A stretch of DNA of 64,000 bases, taken from positions 1 to 64,000 of the forward strand of contig DATLIX010000134.1 of assembly GCA_035539215.1 (NCBI GenBank), read 5' to 3'. The notes below the pieces were generated by a model. It worked only from the letters and a program-made list of their open reading frames with translations, made no database searches and was not told the DNA's origin. The position numbers and the translations under genes are program-made. Every line of letters begins with the position of its first letter. Position 1 is the stretch's first letter. This DNA comes from Dongia_B sp035539215 (GTDB lineage: Bacteria > Pseudomonadota > Alphaproteobacteria > Dongiales > Dongiaceae). Below are positions 41,271 to 50,710 of this stretch, one piece after another.

Positions 41271-42419
41271 ATGACCGAGCTATCCGAAACGGAAGCGTCG
41301 GCTCGGCCGGCCGGCCGGACACCGTCAGCCCGCATTCTCACCGCGGTTCGCGCACTTTGGCTCAAGGCACTGGTGATTCTCCTTGCCGCAGCACTGGTGC
41401 TGTTCTTCGCCTTCCGCTGGAATTGGATCGTCAGTTCCGGGCGATATCAGAGCACGGACGATGCCTATATACAGGCGGATGTCGTCCCGATCATCGCAAA
41501 GATACCCGGCTACGTCAGGTCGACCCCAGTCGAGGATTTCAGCGTTGTCGCCCTGGGAACCGTTCTGGCGGAGATCGAGGATGACGATTACAGCGCACAT
41601 GTCCAGCAAGCGGAAGCCGCGGTCGATAGCGCCGAAGCCGCACTCGACGTTATCGGCAACCAAATCCAGGTACAACAGTCCCTGATCGATCAGGCCGCAG
41701 CTCAGATTGACGCGACGGAAGCAGACCTGGCACGAGATCGTGCCGAAGCACTTCGGCAGCAAACCCTGCTCCACGAGGGTCTTGCCGGTAATTCCCAACG
41801 CGTCGAGCAGGCAACCGCTGCTCAGCGCCACTCCGAAGCCTCCGTTCGCCTCTATAATGCCCAGCTGCGCCAACAGACGACCCAGCTGGAGGTTCTGAAA
41901 TCACAAGAAGCCGAAGCTAAAGCGGCCGTCGCAGGTAAAATCGCCGCCCTGACCCTTGCCCAGATTTCGCTCTCTGAAACGAAACTCGTCGCACCGCGCG
42001 CGGGTGTCGTGAGCCGTCGCCTGGTCAATGCGGGCGCTTACGTTTCAACCGGGACGCAGCTAATGACACTGGTTCCGCTCGCTGATGTCTACGTCATTGC
42101 CAATTTCAAGGAGACACAGATCACCAACATGGCCGTCGGCCAGGTCGCCGATATCTCGGTCGACACATTTCCGGACGTGAAGATCGAAGGCACCGTCGAG
42201 GCATTCTCGCCCGCATCCGGGAGCCAATTCAGCCTGCTTCCGCCCGACAACGCGACCGGCAATTTTACGAAGGTTGTGCAGCGCATACCGGTGAAAATCC
42301 GACTGAAACTTCCCCAGCAGCTGGTTGGCCGGTTGTTGCCTGGGTCGTCTGTCATCGCCCGGATCGACACAGGATCCGCTGCCGCTGTGGGTACTGGAAA
42401 TGGCGCCTCCATCCATTAG
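41271..42419 (+). CDS. HlyD/EmrA-type efflux adaptor protein
   Basis: Membrane fusion protein of 382 residues for a drug efflux pump. An N-terminal membrane anchor (about residues 28-48, LWLKALVILLAAALVLFFAF) is followed by a lipoyl-type half (SSGRYQSTDDAYIQADVVPI, typical of EmrA), a long alpha hairpin (about 100-220, rich in Ala/Gln/Glu), the second lipoyl half (SETKLVAPRAGVVSRRLVNA) and a beta-barrel. It links the MFS pump to an outer-membrane channel. The downstream MFS gene overlaps it by 20 nt. No outer-membrane partner (TolC type) is nearby. Confidence 0.92.
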   Translation: MTELSETEASARPAGRTPSARILTAVRALWLKALVILLAAALVLFFAFRWNWIVSSGRYQSTDDAYIQADVVPIIAKIPGYVRSTPVEDFSVVALGTVLAEIEDDDYSAHVQQAEAAVDSAEAALDVIGNQIQVQQSLIDQAAAQIDATEADLARDRAEALRQQTLLHEGLAGNSQRVEQATAAQRHSEASVRLYNAQLRQQTTQLEVLKSQEAEAKAAVAGKIAALTLAQISLSETKLVAPRAGVVSRRLVNAGAYVSTGTQLMTLVPLADVYVIANFKETQITNMAVGQVADISVDTFPDVKIEGTVEAFSPASGSQFSLLPPDNATGNFTKVVQRIPVKIRLKLPQQLVGRLLPGSSVIARIDTGSAAAVGTGNGASIH

Positions 42420-43971
42420 CAGCCTCGCCGTCCCCGCCGGACGGATTGCGGCCAAAAGCAGTCAGCCGATTTTTGGCATTCTCGCTGTGCTGGTCGGTGC
42501 CTTCATTGCGACATTGAGTACCCGCATCACGGCCCTTGGATTGGCTGATCTTCGAGGGGCCGTGCATGCCAGCTTTGACGAGGGTGCCTGGATTCCAACG
42601 GCACATACCGTCGGTCAGATGTTGGTCTGCGCACCGACTGTCTGGGCGGGGCTGGTCTATGGACCGCGGCGCGTCCTCCTCATCTCGTCGCTCACGGCAG
42701 CGGCCGCTTCATTGCTCATCCCCTACTCCGAGACATTGATCGCCGTCATTGGCCTACAGTTCATTGCCGGCCTCGCGATGGGAACATTCATTCCGCTCAC
42801 GGTCAGCTTTGTCGCCCGCAACCTTCCCCCGCGCTATCTCGTCTTCGGGATCGCGGCCTATGCGATGAATTCGGAGATGTCGCAAAATATCGCGGCATCG
42901 CTTGAGGGATTTTATCTCGATCACGCTTCGTGGAAATGGATCTTCTGGCAAAACACCATCCTCGGCGTGGCAATGTTCGCCCTGGTCCATATCGGCATGC
43001 CCAAACGCCCTATCGATCCAATTCCTGCAGCTAAAGTCGACAAGGCTGGGATGCTGTTCTATAGCCTTGGTTTGAGCGCGGTCTATGCCGCACTGGATCA
43101 GGGAAATCGGCTGGACTGGCTGGGCAGCGGCGTCGTCAATGGGCTGCTTCTCGGCGGCTTTACGCTGTTGGCCGGCTTCGTCATCTGCAGTCTGATCGCG
43201 GCAAGGCCGTTCCTCGACCTTCGTTACATATTCAGGAGCAACATTTCGGCGCTCGCGGCCATGTTGACGTTCTTGCGGTTCGCCATCCTCGCCACCTCGT
43301 TTCTCATCCCCCAGTACCTTACCAACGTGCAGGGCTACCGGGCTCTGCAGATTGGTGATGTGTTATTGCTGATTGCCTTGCCTCAGCTCCTGCTGGCACC
43401 GATGATCGCATTGCTGCTGCAGCGCATCGACTCCCGCATAACAATCGCCTTGGGCTTTGCGGCCATTGGTCTTGCCTGCTTGTGGATATCCAGCGGGCTG
43501 ACGCCGTTCTGGATCAGCGACGACTTCATGCCGTCCCAGATTTTGCAGGCAGTCGGCCAGTCTTTCGCGATGACATCGCTGGTTGTCTATAACTTGAAGT
43601 TCATTAACCCGACCGAGATCCTGGCTTTCGGCACGATCCTCCAGACCACGCGGCTCATGGGTGGCGAGCTTGGCCTCGCCTATGTCCAGACCTTTGTCCG
43701 GGTCCGCGAGCAGGTGCATTCAAACCTTGTGGGCCTGCATGTTGTCGAAGGAGCACAGATATCTGTCGCGGCGTTGTCGCAAAACCAGCACTATTTTCTC
43801 GCTTTTGGGGAAGGGCTGGCGGCAGAACGAGGCACGCTTCTTACGGCGGCGATGGTGCAAAAGCAGGCCTATGTCCTGGCCTATGTCGACGCCTTTCTCC
43901 TCATCGGCGGCGGCATGATCGTCTGTCTGCTCGCCAGCGCCTTCCTCAGGGAGCCGCCAAAGGCGGCCTGA
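42400..43971 (+). CDS. MFS drug efflux permease, DHA2 family (EmrB-like)
   Basis: A 523-residue proton-driven exporter with about 14 predicted membrane helices, the usual size for DHA2/EmrB pumps. Landmarks: LVGAFIATLSTRITALGLAD in helix 1 and PRRVLLISSLTAAAASLLIP after the first intracellular loop. Start ATG at 42400 overlaps the adaptor gene by 20 nt, so the two are coupled. Being divergent from an ene-reductase suggests response to the same toxic electrophile or phenolic compound (inference). Confidence 0.9.
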   Translation: MAPPSISSLAVPAGRIAAKSSQPIFGILAVLVGAFIATLSTRITALGLADLRGAVHASFDEGAWIPTAHTVGQMLVCAPTVWAGLVYGPRRVLLISSLTAAAASLLIPYSETLIAVIGLQFIAGLAMGTFIPLTVSFVARNLPPRYLVFGIAAYAMNSEMSQNIAASLEGFYLDHASWKWIFWQNTILGVAMFALVHIGMPKRPIDPIPAAKVDKAGMLFYSLGLSAVYAALDQGNRLDWLGSGVVNGLLLGGFTLLAGFVICSLIAARPFLDLRYIFRSNISALAAMLTFLRFAILATSFLIPQYLTNVQGYRALQIGDVLLLIALPQLLLAPMIALLLQRIDSRITIALGFAAIGLACLWISSGLTPFWISDDFMPSQILQAVGQSFAMTSLVVYNLKFINPTEILAFGTILQTTRLMGGELGLAYVQTFVRVREQVHSNLVGLHVVEGAQISVAALSQNQHYFLAFGEGLAAERGTLLTAAMVQKQAYVLAYVDAFLLIGGGMIVCLLASAFLREPPKAA

Positions 43972-44198
43972 CCAGGCCCCGCGATTTCGACCGGCGACCC
44001 GGCTCCGGCGGGCGGCGCCTCGACCGGGATGCCAGAAACGAGCCGTTTCTCGACCAGCGGTCCATCCCGGGATCAAATTTGTGCAAAGGGTCGCATCCTT
44101 GGTCAAGACGGACAGATCGAAGGGTGACCAAAGTAGCAATGAAAGTGGGTCGAGGGCTGAGCAAGCCTGCGCTCGCGTCAACACAAACGGGTGGCGAA

Positions 44199-45110
44199 AT
44201 GGGGAATATGATGTCGAAGATTTGCCAAGCCAAATTGATTGCTGCTGGCCTCGGCGGTGCGCTCCTGGCGCTCACCGCCGCGACGGCTTTAGCGGACCCG
44301 CAGAATTTCGCCGTCGGGCCGCAATATGACACGACCCATATCTATGTGAATGCCGGAGACTATGACAGGTTCATGTCGAGTTTCCAGGCCACTTTTGGCG
44401 GAATCTTGTCGAAGCAAGTCGTGGCAACGGTGACACCGACCCCGAGCAGCACGATTTCGCAACTGGCCCTCACCCCTGCGGGCACCATTTCAGCCTTCGG
44501 CTTCAAGACGCCCGTGCCCCATCCCTTTGGTACCGAGCGAACCGGCTATCTGGTGACCAACCTGGATGATGCCGTGAAGGCCGCCCGCAAGGCGGGCGCC
44601 AGTGTCATTGTGGCGCCGTTCGATGATCCGATCGGCCGCGATGCCGTCATCCAGTGGCCGGGCGCTGTTAACATGCAGCTCTATTGGCATACCACGCCAC
44701 CGAACTATCCGAAGCTCACAACGATCCCTGAGAACCGGGTCTATGTGTCGCCGGATAAGCAGAAGGAATTCGTCAAGGATTTCGTCGCCTTTTCCCATGG
44801 CAAGGTGGTCTCCGACGACCCGAAGGCACCCGGGGTCGAAATCGGCCGGGCAAGCGATACCTATCACCGCATCCGCATCGAATCGCTATTCGGCAAGATG
44901 ACCGTTCTCGTAACCGACGGCCACCTGCCCTACCCCTATGGCGTGGAAATGACCGGCTATGAAGTCGGCAATCTGAGCGAAACCCTGGATAAGGCCAAAG
45001 CATCGGGTGCCCAGGTGCTGGTCGAACCCTATACATCTGATCATCGCATGGCGGCGATGGTTCAGTTCCCCGGCGGCTATATCGCTGAAATTCATGCCCC
45101 AGCAAATTAA
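44199..45110 (+). CDS. Exported tandem VOC/glyoxalase-fold protein
   Basis: A 303-residue protein with a signal peptide (MSKICQAKLIAAGLGGALLA, cut near ALADPQ) and two vicinal-oxygen-chelate modules: about residues 40-165 (TTHIYVNAGDYDRFMSSFQA ... INMQLYWH-like MQLYWHTTPP) and about 170-300 (ENRVYVSPDKQKEFVKDFVA ... YIAEIHAP). His and Glu residues at strand ends (THIYV, AEIHAP) are placed like metal ligands. VOC enzymes are normally cytosolic, so the signal peptide is notable. The start was set at 44199; in-frame Met4 or Met5 give the same signal peptide. The porin follows 12 nt later. Confidence 0.8.
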   Translation: MGNMMSKICQAKLIAAGLGGALLALTAATALADPQNFAVGPQYDTTHIYVNAGDYDRFMSSFQATFGGILSKQVVATVTPTPSSTISQLALTPAGTISAFGFKTPVPHPFGTERTGYLVTNLDDAVKAARKAGASVIVAPFDDPIGRDAVIQWPGAVNMQLYWHTTPPNYPKLTTIPENRVYVSPDKQKEFVKDFVAFSHGKVVSDDPKAPGVEIGRASDTYHRIRIESLFGKMTVLVTDGHLPYPYGVEMTGYEVGNLSETLDKAKASGAQVLVEPYTSDHRMAAMVQFPGGYIAEIHAPAN

Positions 45111-45122
45111 AGCCGTCATGAA

Positions 45123-46559
45123 ATGTGGAGCGATCAGCGAATTCCTGGCCCCGCCTGTTTCTACCGGCGACACCTGAAAACGGCGCTCCTGCTGGCAATA
45201 TTGCCCGCGTGCGCCATCCCCGCCTTTGCCGACGACGCACAGCCGCAACGTCCGGCAATCCGCTCCAATCGCTGGGAGGAAGACTGGTCGGTACTCGCTG
45301 ACCCGCGCCTGCGCACTGAGCCGCTCGACGCGCTCAAATACATCCCTTTGATCCCTGGCGATCCTAAGAGCTATCTTTCTTTCGGTGTCACCATTCGCGA
45401 GCGCTACGAGTTCAATGATACGCCCGCTTTTGGAACGGGCGACAAGAAAGCGGACGGTTACCTGCTTGACCGCACGCAGATGCATGTCGATCTGCACCTC
45501 AACGAAAATTGGCAGATTTTCACCGAGGTCGAGGATGACCGGGCACCGGACAAAAAAATGCCCGGGCCGGCCGACGAGGACCAGGTCGATCTCCGTCTGG
45601 CCTTTCTGGCCTACACGAATCAATTCGATGCCGGCACGCTGAAGGCTCGTATTGGCCGTCAGGACTTCGACTTCGACTTACAGCGCTTTGTTTCGTCACG
45701 CGATGGCCCCAATGTCCGGCAGTCGTTTGATGCCGCCTGGGGTGATTGGGAAACCGGCCCTTGGCGCGTCCTGGGGTTTGTCAGCCAACCTGTGCAATAT
45801 CAGAACGGCGAGCCGTTCGACGACTATTCCAACCACCATCTTCTGTTCCACACGTTGCGCGTCGAACGGCAGGTGCTCGGCACCAATGAGCTTTCGGCCT
45901 ATTACGCCCGCTATGAGCGAGACGACGCTCGATACCCTGACGCTGAAGGGAACGAGATCCGCAACATCCTGGATATGCGATTTGCCGGTAAAAGCGGCGA
46001 TATCGACTGGGATCTCGAAGCCATGGGGCAACAGGGCAAGGTCGGCTCGAGCAATGTCCTCGCCTGGGCGGCCGGCACACGTCTCGGCTATACATTCACC
46101 TCGACGACCTGGCAGCCGCGCATCGGGCTGCAACTGGATGCTGCTTCCGGTGACCGCCGCCCGAATGACGGCAATCTCGAGACCTTCAATCCGCTCTTTC
46201 CAAATGGCTATTACTTCTCGCTCGCGGGCTATACGGGCTATGCGAATCTCCTCCACGTCAAGCCTTCGCTGACGCTGAAACCGCTACCCGGCGTCTCGGT
46301 CCTCGGCGCCGTGGGGCTGCAATGGCGTGAGACGACAGCCGACGCCGTCTATGTCCAGCCGAATATTCCGATCAAGGGAACCGCCGGCGAGGGTGGCGGA
46401 TGGACGGGCTACTACGAGCAACTGCGCGTCGATTGGGCGATCACGCCCAATCTCTCGAGTGCCGTGGAAGCCGTTCACTATGACGTCGGCCAGGCTGTCA
46501 GACGCGCCGGCGGCCAGGATTCAAACTATGTCGGCGTTGAGCTGAAATACAGCTTGTGA
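45123..46559 (+). CDS. Alginate-export-type outer-membrane porin
   Basis: A 478-residue outer-membrane beta-barrel of the Alginate_exp family. It has a signal sequence (about 18-36, LKTALLLAILPACAIPAFA), then SYLSFGVTIRERYEFNDTPA as the first strands, QIFTEVEDDRAPDK, GRQDFDFDLQRFVSSRDGPN (a family hallmark) and a terminal strand ending VGVELKYSL. Such porins import or export small polar compounds; true alginate function is unlikely without alg genes. It follows the exported VOC protein after 12 nt, so both are envelope-located and co-transcribed. Confidence 0.88.
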   Translation: MWSDQRIPGPACFYRRHLKTALLLAILPACAIPAFADDAQPQRPAIRSNRWEEDWSVLADPRLRTEPLDALKYIPLIPGDPKSYLSFGVTIRERYEFNDTPAFGTGDKKADGYLLDRTQMHVDLHLNENWQIFTEVEDDRAPDKKMPGPADEDQVDLRLAFLAYTNQFDAGTLKARIGRQDFDFDLQRFVSSRDGPNVRQSFDAAWGDWETGPWRVLGFVSQPVQYQNGEPFDDYSNHHLLFHTLRVERQVLGTNELSAYYARYERDDARYPDAEGNEIRNILDMRFAGKSGDIDWDLEAMGQQGKVGSSNVLAWAAGTRLGYTFTSTTWQPRIGLQLDAASGDRRPNDGNLETFNPLFPNGYYFSLAGYTGYANLLHVKPSLTLKPLPGVSVLGAVGLQWRETTADAVYVQPNIPIKGTAGEGGGWTGYYEQLRVDWAITPNLSSAVEAVHYDVGQAVRRAGGQDSNYVGVELKYSL

Positions 46560-46561
46560 CC

Positions 46562-46578
46562 GCTGCCCCTGTCGGGCA
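46562..46578 (+). terminator. Weak hairpin after the porin gene
   Basis: CTGCCC-CTGTC-GGGCAG, a perfect 6-bp stem 3 nt after the porin stop. It has no T tract; weak terminator candidate. The rest of the gap to the convergent YoaK gene (to 46816) shows nothing else clear. Confidence 0.3.
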
Positions 46579-46816
46579 GGCCCCGTCTGTACAACAGTCA
46601 CGTAACCCCTGGTTCCTGCCCCTCGCGGCGGAGAAGTCCCGGATTATTCGCCCCCTTTATCCAAATCGTCCGCATTCCCTTCAAGTACTCCAGCATGCAC
46701 CTGGAATAATCAAAGGCCTCCGGAGCAGTGAAAATCACGCTGTTCGAGAGGCAACAGAAATCACCTCGGAGATTCAGACATGCCAGATGCTTCAGAAGAA
46801 CGCTGGAGAAACGGCC

Positions 46817-47545
46817 TTATCGGAACGACGTCCAGGCATGGTTGGAACTACGGCCCGCATGCGCAACAACCGCAATGGCGACCAGCAGAAAAAAGGCGAC
46901 GGCCAGGGCGATACCCGTTTCAGCCCGCAATACCAGCAGGCCGCCAATCAGCGCGCCGGCAAACATGGCGATCACCGAAGCAATGCGCCGCATCCGGCTA
47001 CCGGCCGGAGGCGGCAGATCCGCAGCAAGTCCGGTCAGGGTAAGTGTGAGAACGGTGGTCGTGAGATCGGGCACCGCCAGTCGGCGCACGACAGCATTTT
47101 GAGCGCCCATCATCAGACCGAGCAAAATGATAAGGCCATAGTGACTGACGGCAGGCTCCAGCTGCGGACCGAGAATGTTCAGGATCCAGGCGGCCGCCAT
47201 TAATATGCATTCCAACAACATGGCCAGCCAAAAGAGGCGGCCGCGGTGGCTGGCCTGCCGCCGACCGGCAAGACCACCGGCATAGGCGCCCACAAGAAAT
47301 GCGCCAATCGCGGTCAATGAGGCTGGTACCGAGAAATCCGTCACCCCCGCCGCGGCGAATCCCAGGAACACAACGTTACCGGTCATATTGGCGACGAAGA
47401 CGTGACCGAGGCGCAAGTAGCTGATCGCATCGATCATTCCGGTCAGTAACGTGAGGCCGAGCAATAGCACCGGCAGAGGCCCGTGCCGCTCGTCGATCAT
47501 CGCGATGCGGAGGAAAAATCCGCCTGACCCGCTCTCGTTACCCAT
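46817..47545 (-). CDS. YoaK/DUF1275 family membrane protein
   Basis: A 242-residue integral membrane protein with about six to seven helices. The family start LPVLLLGLTLLTGMIDAISY and the following LGHVFVANMTGNVVFLGFA are clear hallmarks. The function of DUF1275 proteins is unknown; transport is suspected. Last gene of the minus-strand cluster, 24 nt after the amidohydrolase stop, so likely in the same transcript. Residue 16 (MIDERHGP) is an alternative start giving a length closer to other family members. Confidence 0.88.
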   Translation of the reverse strand: MGNESGSGGFFLRIAMIDERHGPLPVLLLGLTLLTGMIDAISYLRLGHVFVANMTGNVVFLGFAAAGVTDFSVPASLTAIGAFLVGAYAGGLAGRRQASHRGRLFWLAMLLECILMAAAWILNILGPQLEPAVSHYGLIILLGLMMGAQNAVVRRLAVPDLTTTVLTLTLTGLAADLPPPAGSRMRRIASVIAMFAGALIGGLLVLRAETGIALAVAFFLLVAIAVVAHAGRSSNHAWTSFR

Positions 47546-47569
47546 ACGGTGCTCCTGCTCCTCGCTCGA

Positions 47570-49453
47570 TCAAACCGCCCAACAGGCGCAACCTAGCGCG
47601 CCCCAAAAACTCTTGAGATCGGAAATCGGCAGGCGACTGGACCAGGCGGTTGCATGATCATGCCCGTGTACGCCGCACTGATGTGCACATCCGCATTCGC
47701 TTGCCGCCACCCGATGGACCGCATGGCCGGTTTCGGCCGCTTGTTCACCCCAAGCTCCGTAACCGCCGAAACGGCGCACCGGCGACCAGTCCGGCATCGC
47801 CGGCGGTACCGGATTGTCATCAAGCTTGGCGAAGTCGCCTGCGCCATAGACGACCTTGCCACCGAGCATGGTGAGGTCGCTGGTAATATCCGCGATTTCG
47901 CTTTCGGCGCAGGAGAAATAATCCTGGCTGGGAACGATGATGTCGGCGAGCTGGCCCACGGCGATGCGACCCTTCTTGCCGACCTCGTTGGAGAACCAGG
48001 TGACATTCTCTGTCCACATGCGCAAGGCGGTTTCCCGGTCGAGGCAGTTCTGACGCGGGTAGAGCTTCAGGCCGCTGACGGTACGGCCGGTGACCAGCCA
48101 GGCCAGCGAGACCCAGGGGTTATAGGAGGCAACGCGGGTCGCGTCAGTGCCGGCCGAGGTCTTGACGCCGCTTTTCAGGATGCGGGCGACAGGGGGGGTC
48201 GCCTCGGCAACACCGGCGCCATAGCGCTCGACGAAATAGTCGCCCTGATAAGCCATGCGATGCTGCACGGCGATGCCGCCGCCAAGTGCCGCGATCCGAT
48301 CGATGGATTTATCGGAAATGGTCTCGGCATGATCGAAGAACCAGTTGAGGCCGGCGAGCGGAATGTCGCGATTGACCTTTTCGAAAACATCGAGCGCCCG
48401 ATTGATGGTCTCGTCATAGGTCGCATGCATGCGCCAAGGCCAGCGGTTCTCGGCGAGGACGCGGACGACGCCTTCGAGTTCGCCTTCCATTTCCGGCGCC
48501 ATGTCGGGCCGCGGCTGGCGGAAATCCTCGAAATCGGCGGCGGAAAAGACCAGCATTTCGCCCGCGCCATTGTGACGAAAGTAGTCGTCGCCCTGTTTGT
48601 AAGTCGAAGTTTTGGTCCAGTTGAGGAAATCGTCCTTTTCCTGCTTCGGCTTTTGGGTAAAGAGATTATAGGCAATGCGAACCGTCAGGTGATTGTCGAC
48701 AGCCAGCTTCTCGATGACCTTGTAGTCCTCGGGGTAGTTCTGGAACCCGCCGCCGGCATCGATCGCCCCGGTGACGCCGAGCCGATTCAACTCGCGCATG
48801 AAGTGGCGCGTTGAATTGATCTGGTATTCCTCGGGTAGCTTCGGCCCCTTGGCGAGGGTCGCATAGAGGATGCCGGCATTGGGCTTCGCCAGCAGCAGGC
48901 CGGTCGGATTGCCGGCACTGTCGCGGATGATCTCACCGCCCGGTGGATTCGGCGTATCCTTTGTATAGCCGACTGCCCGCAAAGCCGCTCCATTGAGGAT
49001 CGCCCGGTCATAAAGATGCAGCAGGAAAACCGGCGTATCGGGTGCAATTGCATTGATCTCGTCGATGGTCGGCAGGCGCTTCTCAACGAATTGCTGCTCG
49101 GTGAAGCCACCCACCACCCGCACCCATTGCGGCGGCGGCGTGACATCGACCTGGCGCTTCAGCATCGACATGGCATCGGCCAGCGAGCGCACGCCGTCCC
49201 AGCGGAGTTCGAGATTGAAGTTGAGACCGCCGCGGATGATATGGAGGTGATTGTCGATCAGCCCTGGGAGGGCAGTGCGGCCCTTGAGATCGATCAGCTT
49301 CGTATCCGGTCCTGCAAGGCGCATGACCTCGTTGTCGGGCCCTAGAGCCAGGAAGCGGCTATCCTTGATCGCTACAGCACTCGCGGTAGGGTTCGCAGGA
49401 TCGAGCGTCGTAAAGCGCCCGTGGTGCAAAATCACATCCGCGGTATCAGTCAT
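47570..49453 (-). CDS. Amidohydrolase family protein (YtcJ-like) with Cys/His-rich tail
   Basis: A 627-residue metal-dependent hydrolase. The N-terminal small beta domain (about 1-60) is followed by HxH metal ligands in DNHLHI (His69, His71), later His residues in MHATYDET and WFFDHAETISDKS, and catalytic Asp in SAGTDATRV. The C-terminal part ends with a Cys/His-rich segment (SECGCAHQCGVHGHDH, then GALGCACWAV) that looks metal-binding and is seen in some YtcJ-type proteins. Substrate unknown. Lies 70 nt after xapX in a probable operon with isochorismatase and YoaK genes. Confidence 0.88.
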   Translation of the reverse strand: MTDTADVILHHGRFTTLDPANPTASAVAIKDSRFLALGPDNEVMRLAGPDTKLIDLKGRTALPGLIDNHLHIIRGGLNFNLELRWDGVRSLADAMSMLKRQVDVTPPPQWVRVVGGFTEQQFVEKRLPTIDEINAIAPDTPVFLLHLYDRAILNGAALRAVGYTKDTPNPPGGEIIRDSAGNPTGLLLAKPNAGILYATLAKGPKLPEEYQINSTRHFMRELNRLGVTGAIDAGGGFQNYPEDYKVIEKLAVDNHLTVRIAYNLFTQKPKQEKDDFLNWTKTSTYKQGDDYFRHNGAGEMLVFSAADFEDFRQPRPDMAPEMEGELEGVVRVLAENRWPWRMHATYDETINRALDVFEKVNRDIPLAGLNWFFDHAETISDKSIDRIAALGGGIAVQHRMAYQGDYFVERYGAGVAEATPPVARILKSGVKTSAGTDATRVASYNPWVSLAWLVTGRTVSGLKLYPRQNCLDRETALRMWTENVTWFSNEVGKKGRIAVGQLADIIVPSQDYFSCAESEIADITSDLTMLGGKVVYGAGDFAKLDDNPVPPAMPDWSPVRRFGGYGAWGEQAAETGHAVHRVAASECGCAHQCGVHGHDHATAWSSRLPISDLKSFWGALGCACWAV

Positions 49454-49523
49454 ATCTGTGTTTCCATCTTCCTGAGTTTGAAAAGCAACTTTCAGCAGTC
49501 CGCCACAAGCGAGGGAACGGGAA

Positions 49524-49817
49524 TCACCCGCGCGTCAGGGTATCGCGTTCGGATGATTCCTGCTGGGCCTGATCAACCGGCACTTGGCCCTTGGGGAGGT
49601 GGCCGAAGACATGCGGTTTCACCTGGTGGAACCAAGACAGGTTGATTGGCTCCCCCAGCCAGATGTTCTTGGCGAGAGGCGGAATTTGTTCGCCAAGCAA
49701 GATGCCCAGCAGGCCGATCAGGGCGACAACGGGCGGGGCCGGCGATCGAACGTTGATAAGGTTGTAGATCACCCCTACCAGTATCCCGGCCGCGAGCGAT
49801 GCCATATAGACTTTCAT
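49524..49817 (-). CDS. XapX-domain small membrane protein
   Basis: A 97-residue protein. The N-terminal 50 residues form the XapX domain of two membrane helices: MKVYMASLAAGILVGVIYNL with NVRSPAPPVVALIGLLGILL after it. The family motif (V-N-V-RSPAPP) is exact. The C-terminal part (HLPKGQVPVDQAQQESSERD) is hydrophilic. Function unknown; it often sits beside isochorismatase and amidohydrolase genes, as it does here. The start at 49817 begins right at the family N-terminus. Confidence 0.9.
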   Translation of the reverse strand: MKVYMASLAAGILVGVIYNLINVRSPAPPVVALIGLLGILLGEQIPPLAKNIWLGEPINLSWFHQVKPHVFGHLPKGQVPVDQAQQESSERDTLTRG

Positions 49818-49872
49818 CGGTGCCTCACTTATGGGCGAAGTGGCGTGCCGGGCCGTGGCCCGGCACTGATCG

Positions 49873-50526
49873 TTAGCCCTCGTGGGCGCCGAACATGGAC
49901 TTCGCGTAGATGATGCCAAGGCCATAGGAACCGCCATACTTCTTTGCGATACCGGTAGTCATGTCGTAGGTCTCGGTGCGTGCCCAGTCGCGCTGCAGTT
50001 CCAGCATGTATTGGAGCGAGGTCATCGGGCGCACGCCGGCCTGGATCATACGTTCCATCGCGCGATCATGGGCTTCCGTGGACACGTCACCGCATGCATC
50101 GGCAATGACATATGCCTCGAAACCCTGATCGAGCGCGGAGAGCGTCGGCCCGACAATGCACACCGACGTCCAGAGGCCGGCGAAGACCAGACGCCCTTTC
50201 CCGATCCTGTTGACCTCGGCGATGACCGCCGCATCCTCCCAGGTGTTCATCGAGGTGCGGTCGAGCAGCTTCTGCCCCGGGAAGGCGTCGGTGATTTCGT
50301 TGAACATCGGGCCGGAGAAGCTTTTCTCGGCAACGGTCGTCAGGATCGTCGGTACCCCGAAGCCGGCTGCCGCGTTGGAAATCAGGGCGGCGTTGTTCCG
50401 CAGGTTGACGGCGTCGATGGACTTGGTCGCGAAAGACATCTGGGACTGGAAGTCGATCAGGATCAGGGCGTGATCCTTCGGTGAAACGAGCTTCGACCCC
50501 GGCGTCGGCGTTGCTTTGATAGCCAT
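49873..50526 (-). CDS. Isochorismatase-family cysteine hydrolase (YcaC-like)
   Basis: A 217-residue cysteine hydrolase. The catalytic triad is present as Asp25 (ALILIDFQSQM), a Lys around residue 110 (NRIGKGRLV) and Cys123 (LWTSVCIVGPT). The closest pattern is the YcaC group, which hydrolyses small amide- or nitrile-derived compounds of unknown identity. Start chosen at MAIKATPTPG; an in-frame start farther upstream (50757) crosses the intergenic region. It probably heads the xapX-amidohydrolase-YoaK operon, with an AraC gene 184 nt upstream on the same strand. Confidence 0.92.
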   Translation of the reverse strand: MAIKATPTPGSKLVSPKDHALILIDFQSQMSFATKSIDAVNLRNNAALISNAAAGFGVPTILTTVAEKSFSGPMFNEITDAFPGQKLLDRTSMNTWEDAAVIAEVNRIGKGRLVFAGLWTSVCIVGPTLSALDQGFEAYVIADACGDVSTEAHDRAMERMIQAGVRPMTSLQYMLELQRDWARTETYDMTTGIAKKYGGSYGLGIIYAKSMFGAHEG

Positions 50527-50710
50527 TTCCTTAGACCTTCTTGATGTTGAACGGGAAACTGATGTGGACATCCTGCTCAGTCCGGCATTTGCCGTCTTGT
50601 TTAATTGTGCTGCCTCTTGATGCTTCGACCGCCAATGCGCACGGGGTCGGGGGATGGTCCACCAGAGGCCAATGTCGCCGCTCCGCCTGCTTTCACAAAT
50701 ATGTAAGCAA

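Noticed and set aside
45123..46559. Alginate secretion function for the porin
   Set aside because: Only the fold matches; no alginate synthesis or modification gene is nearby.
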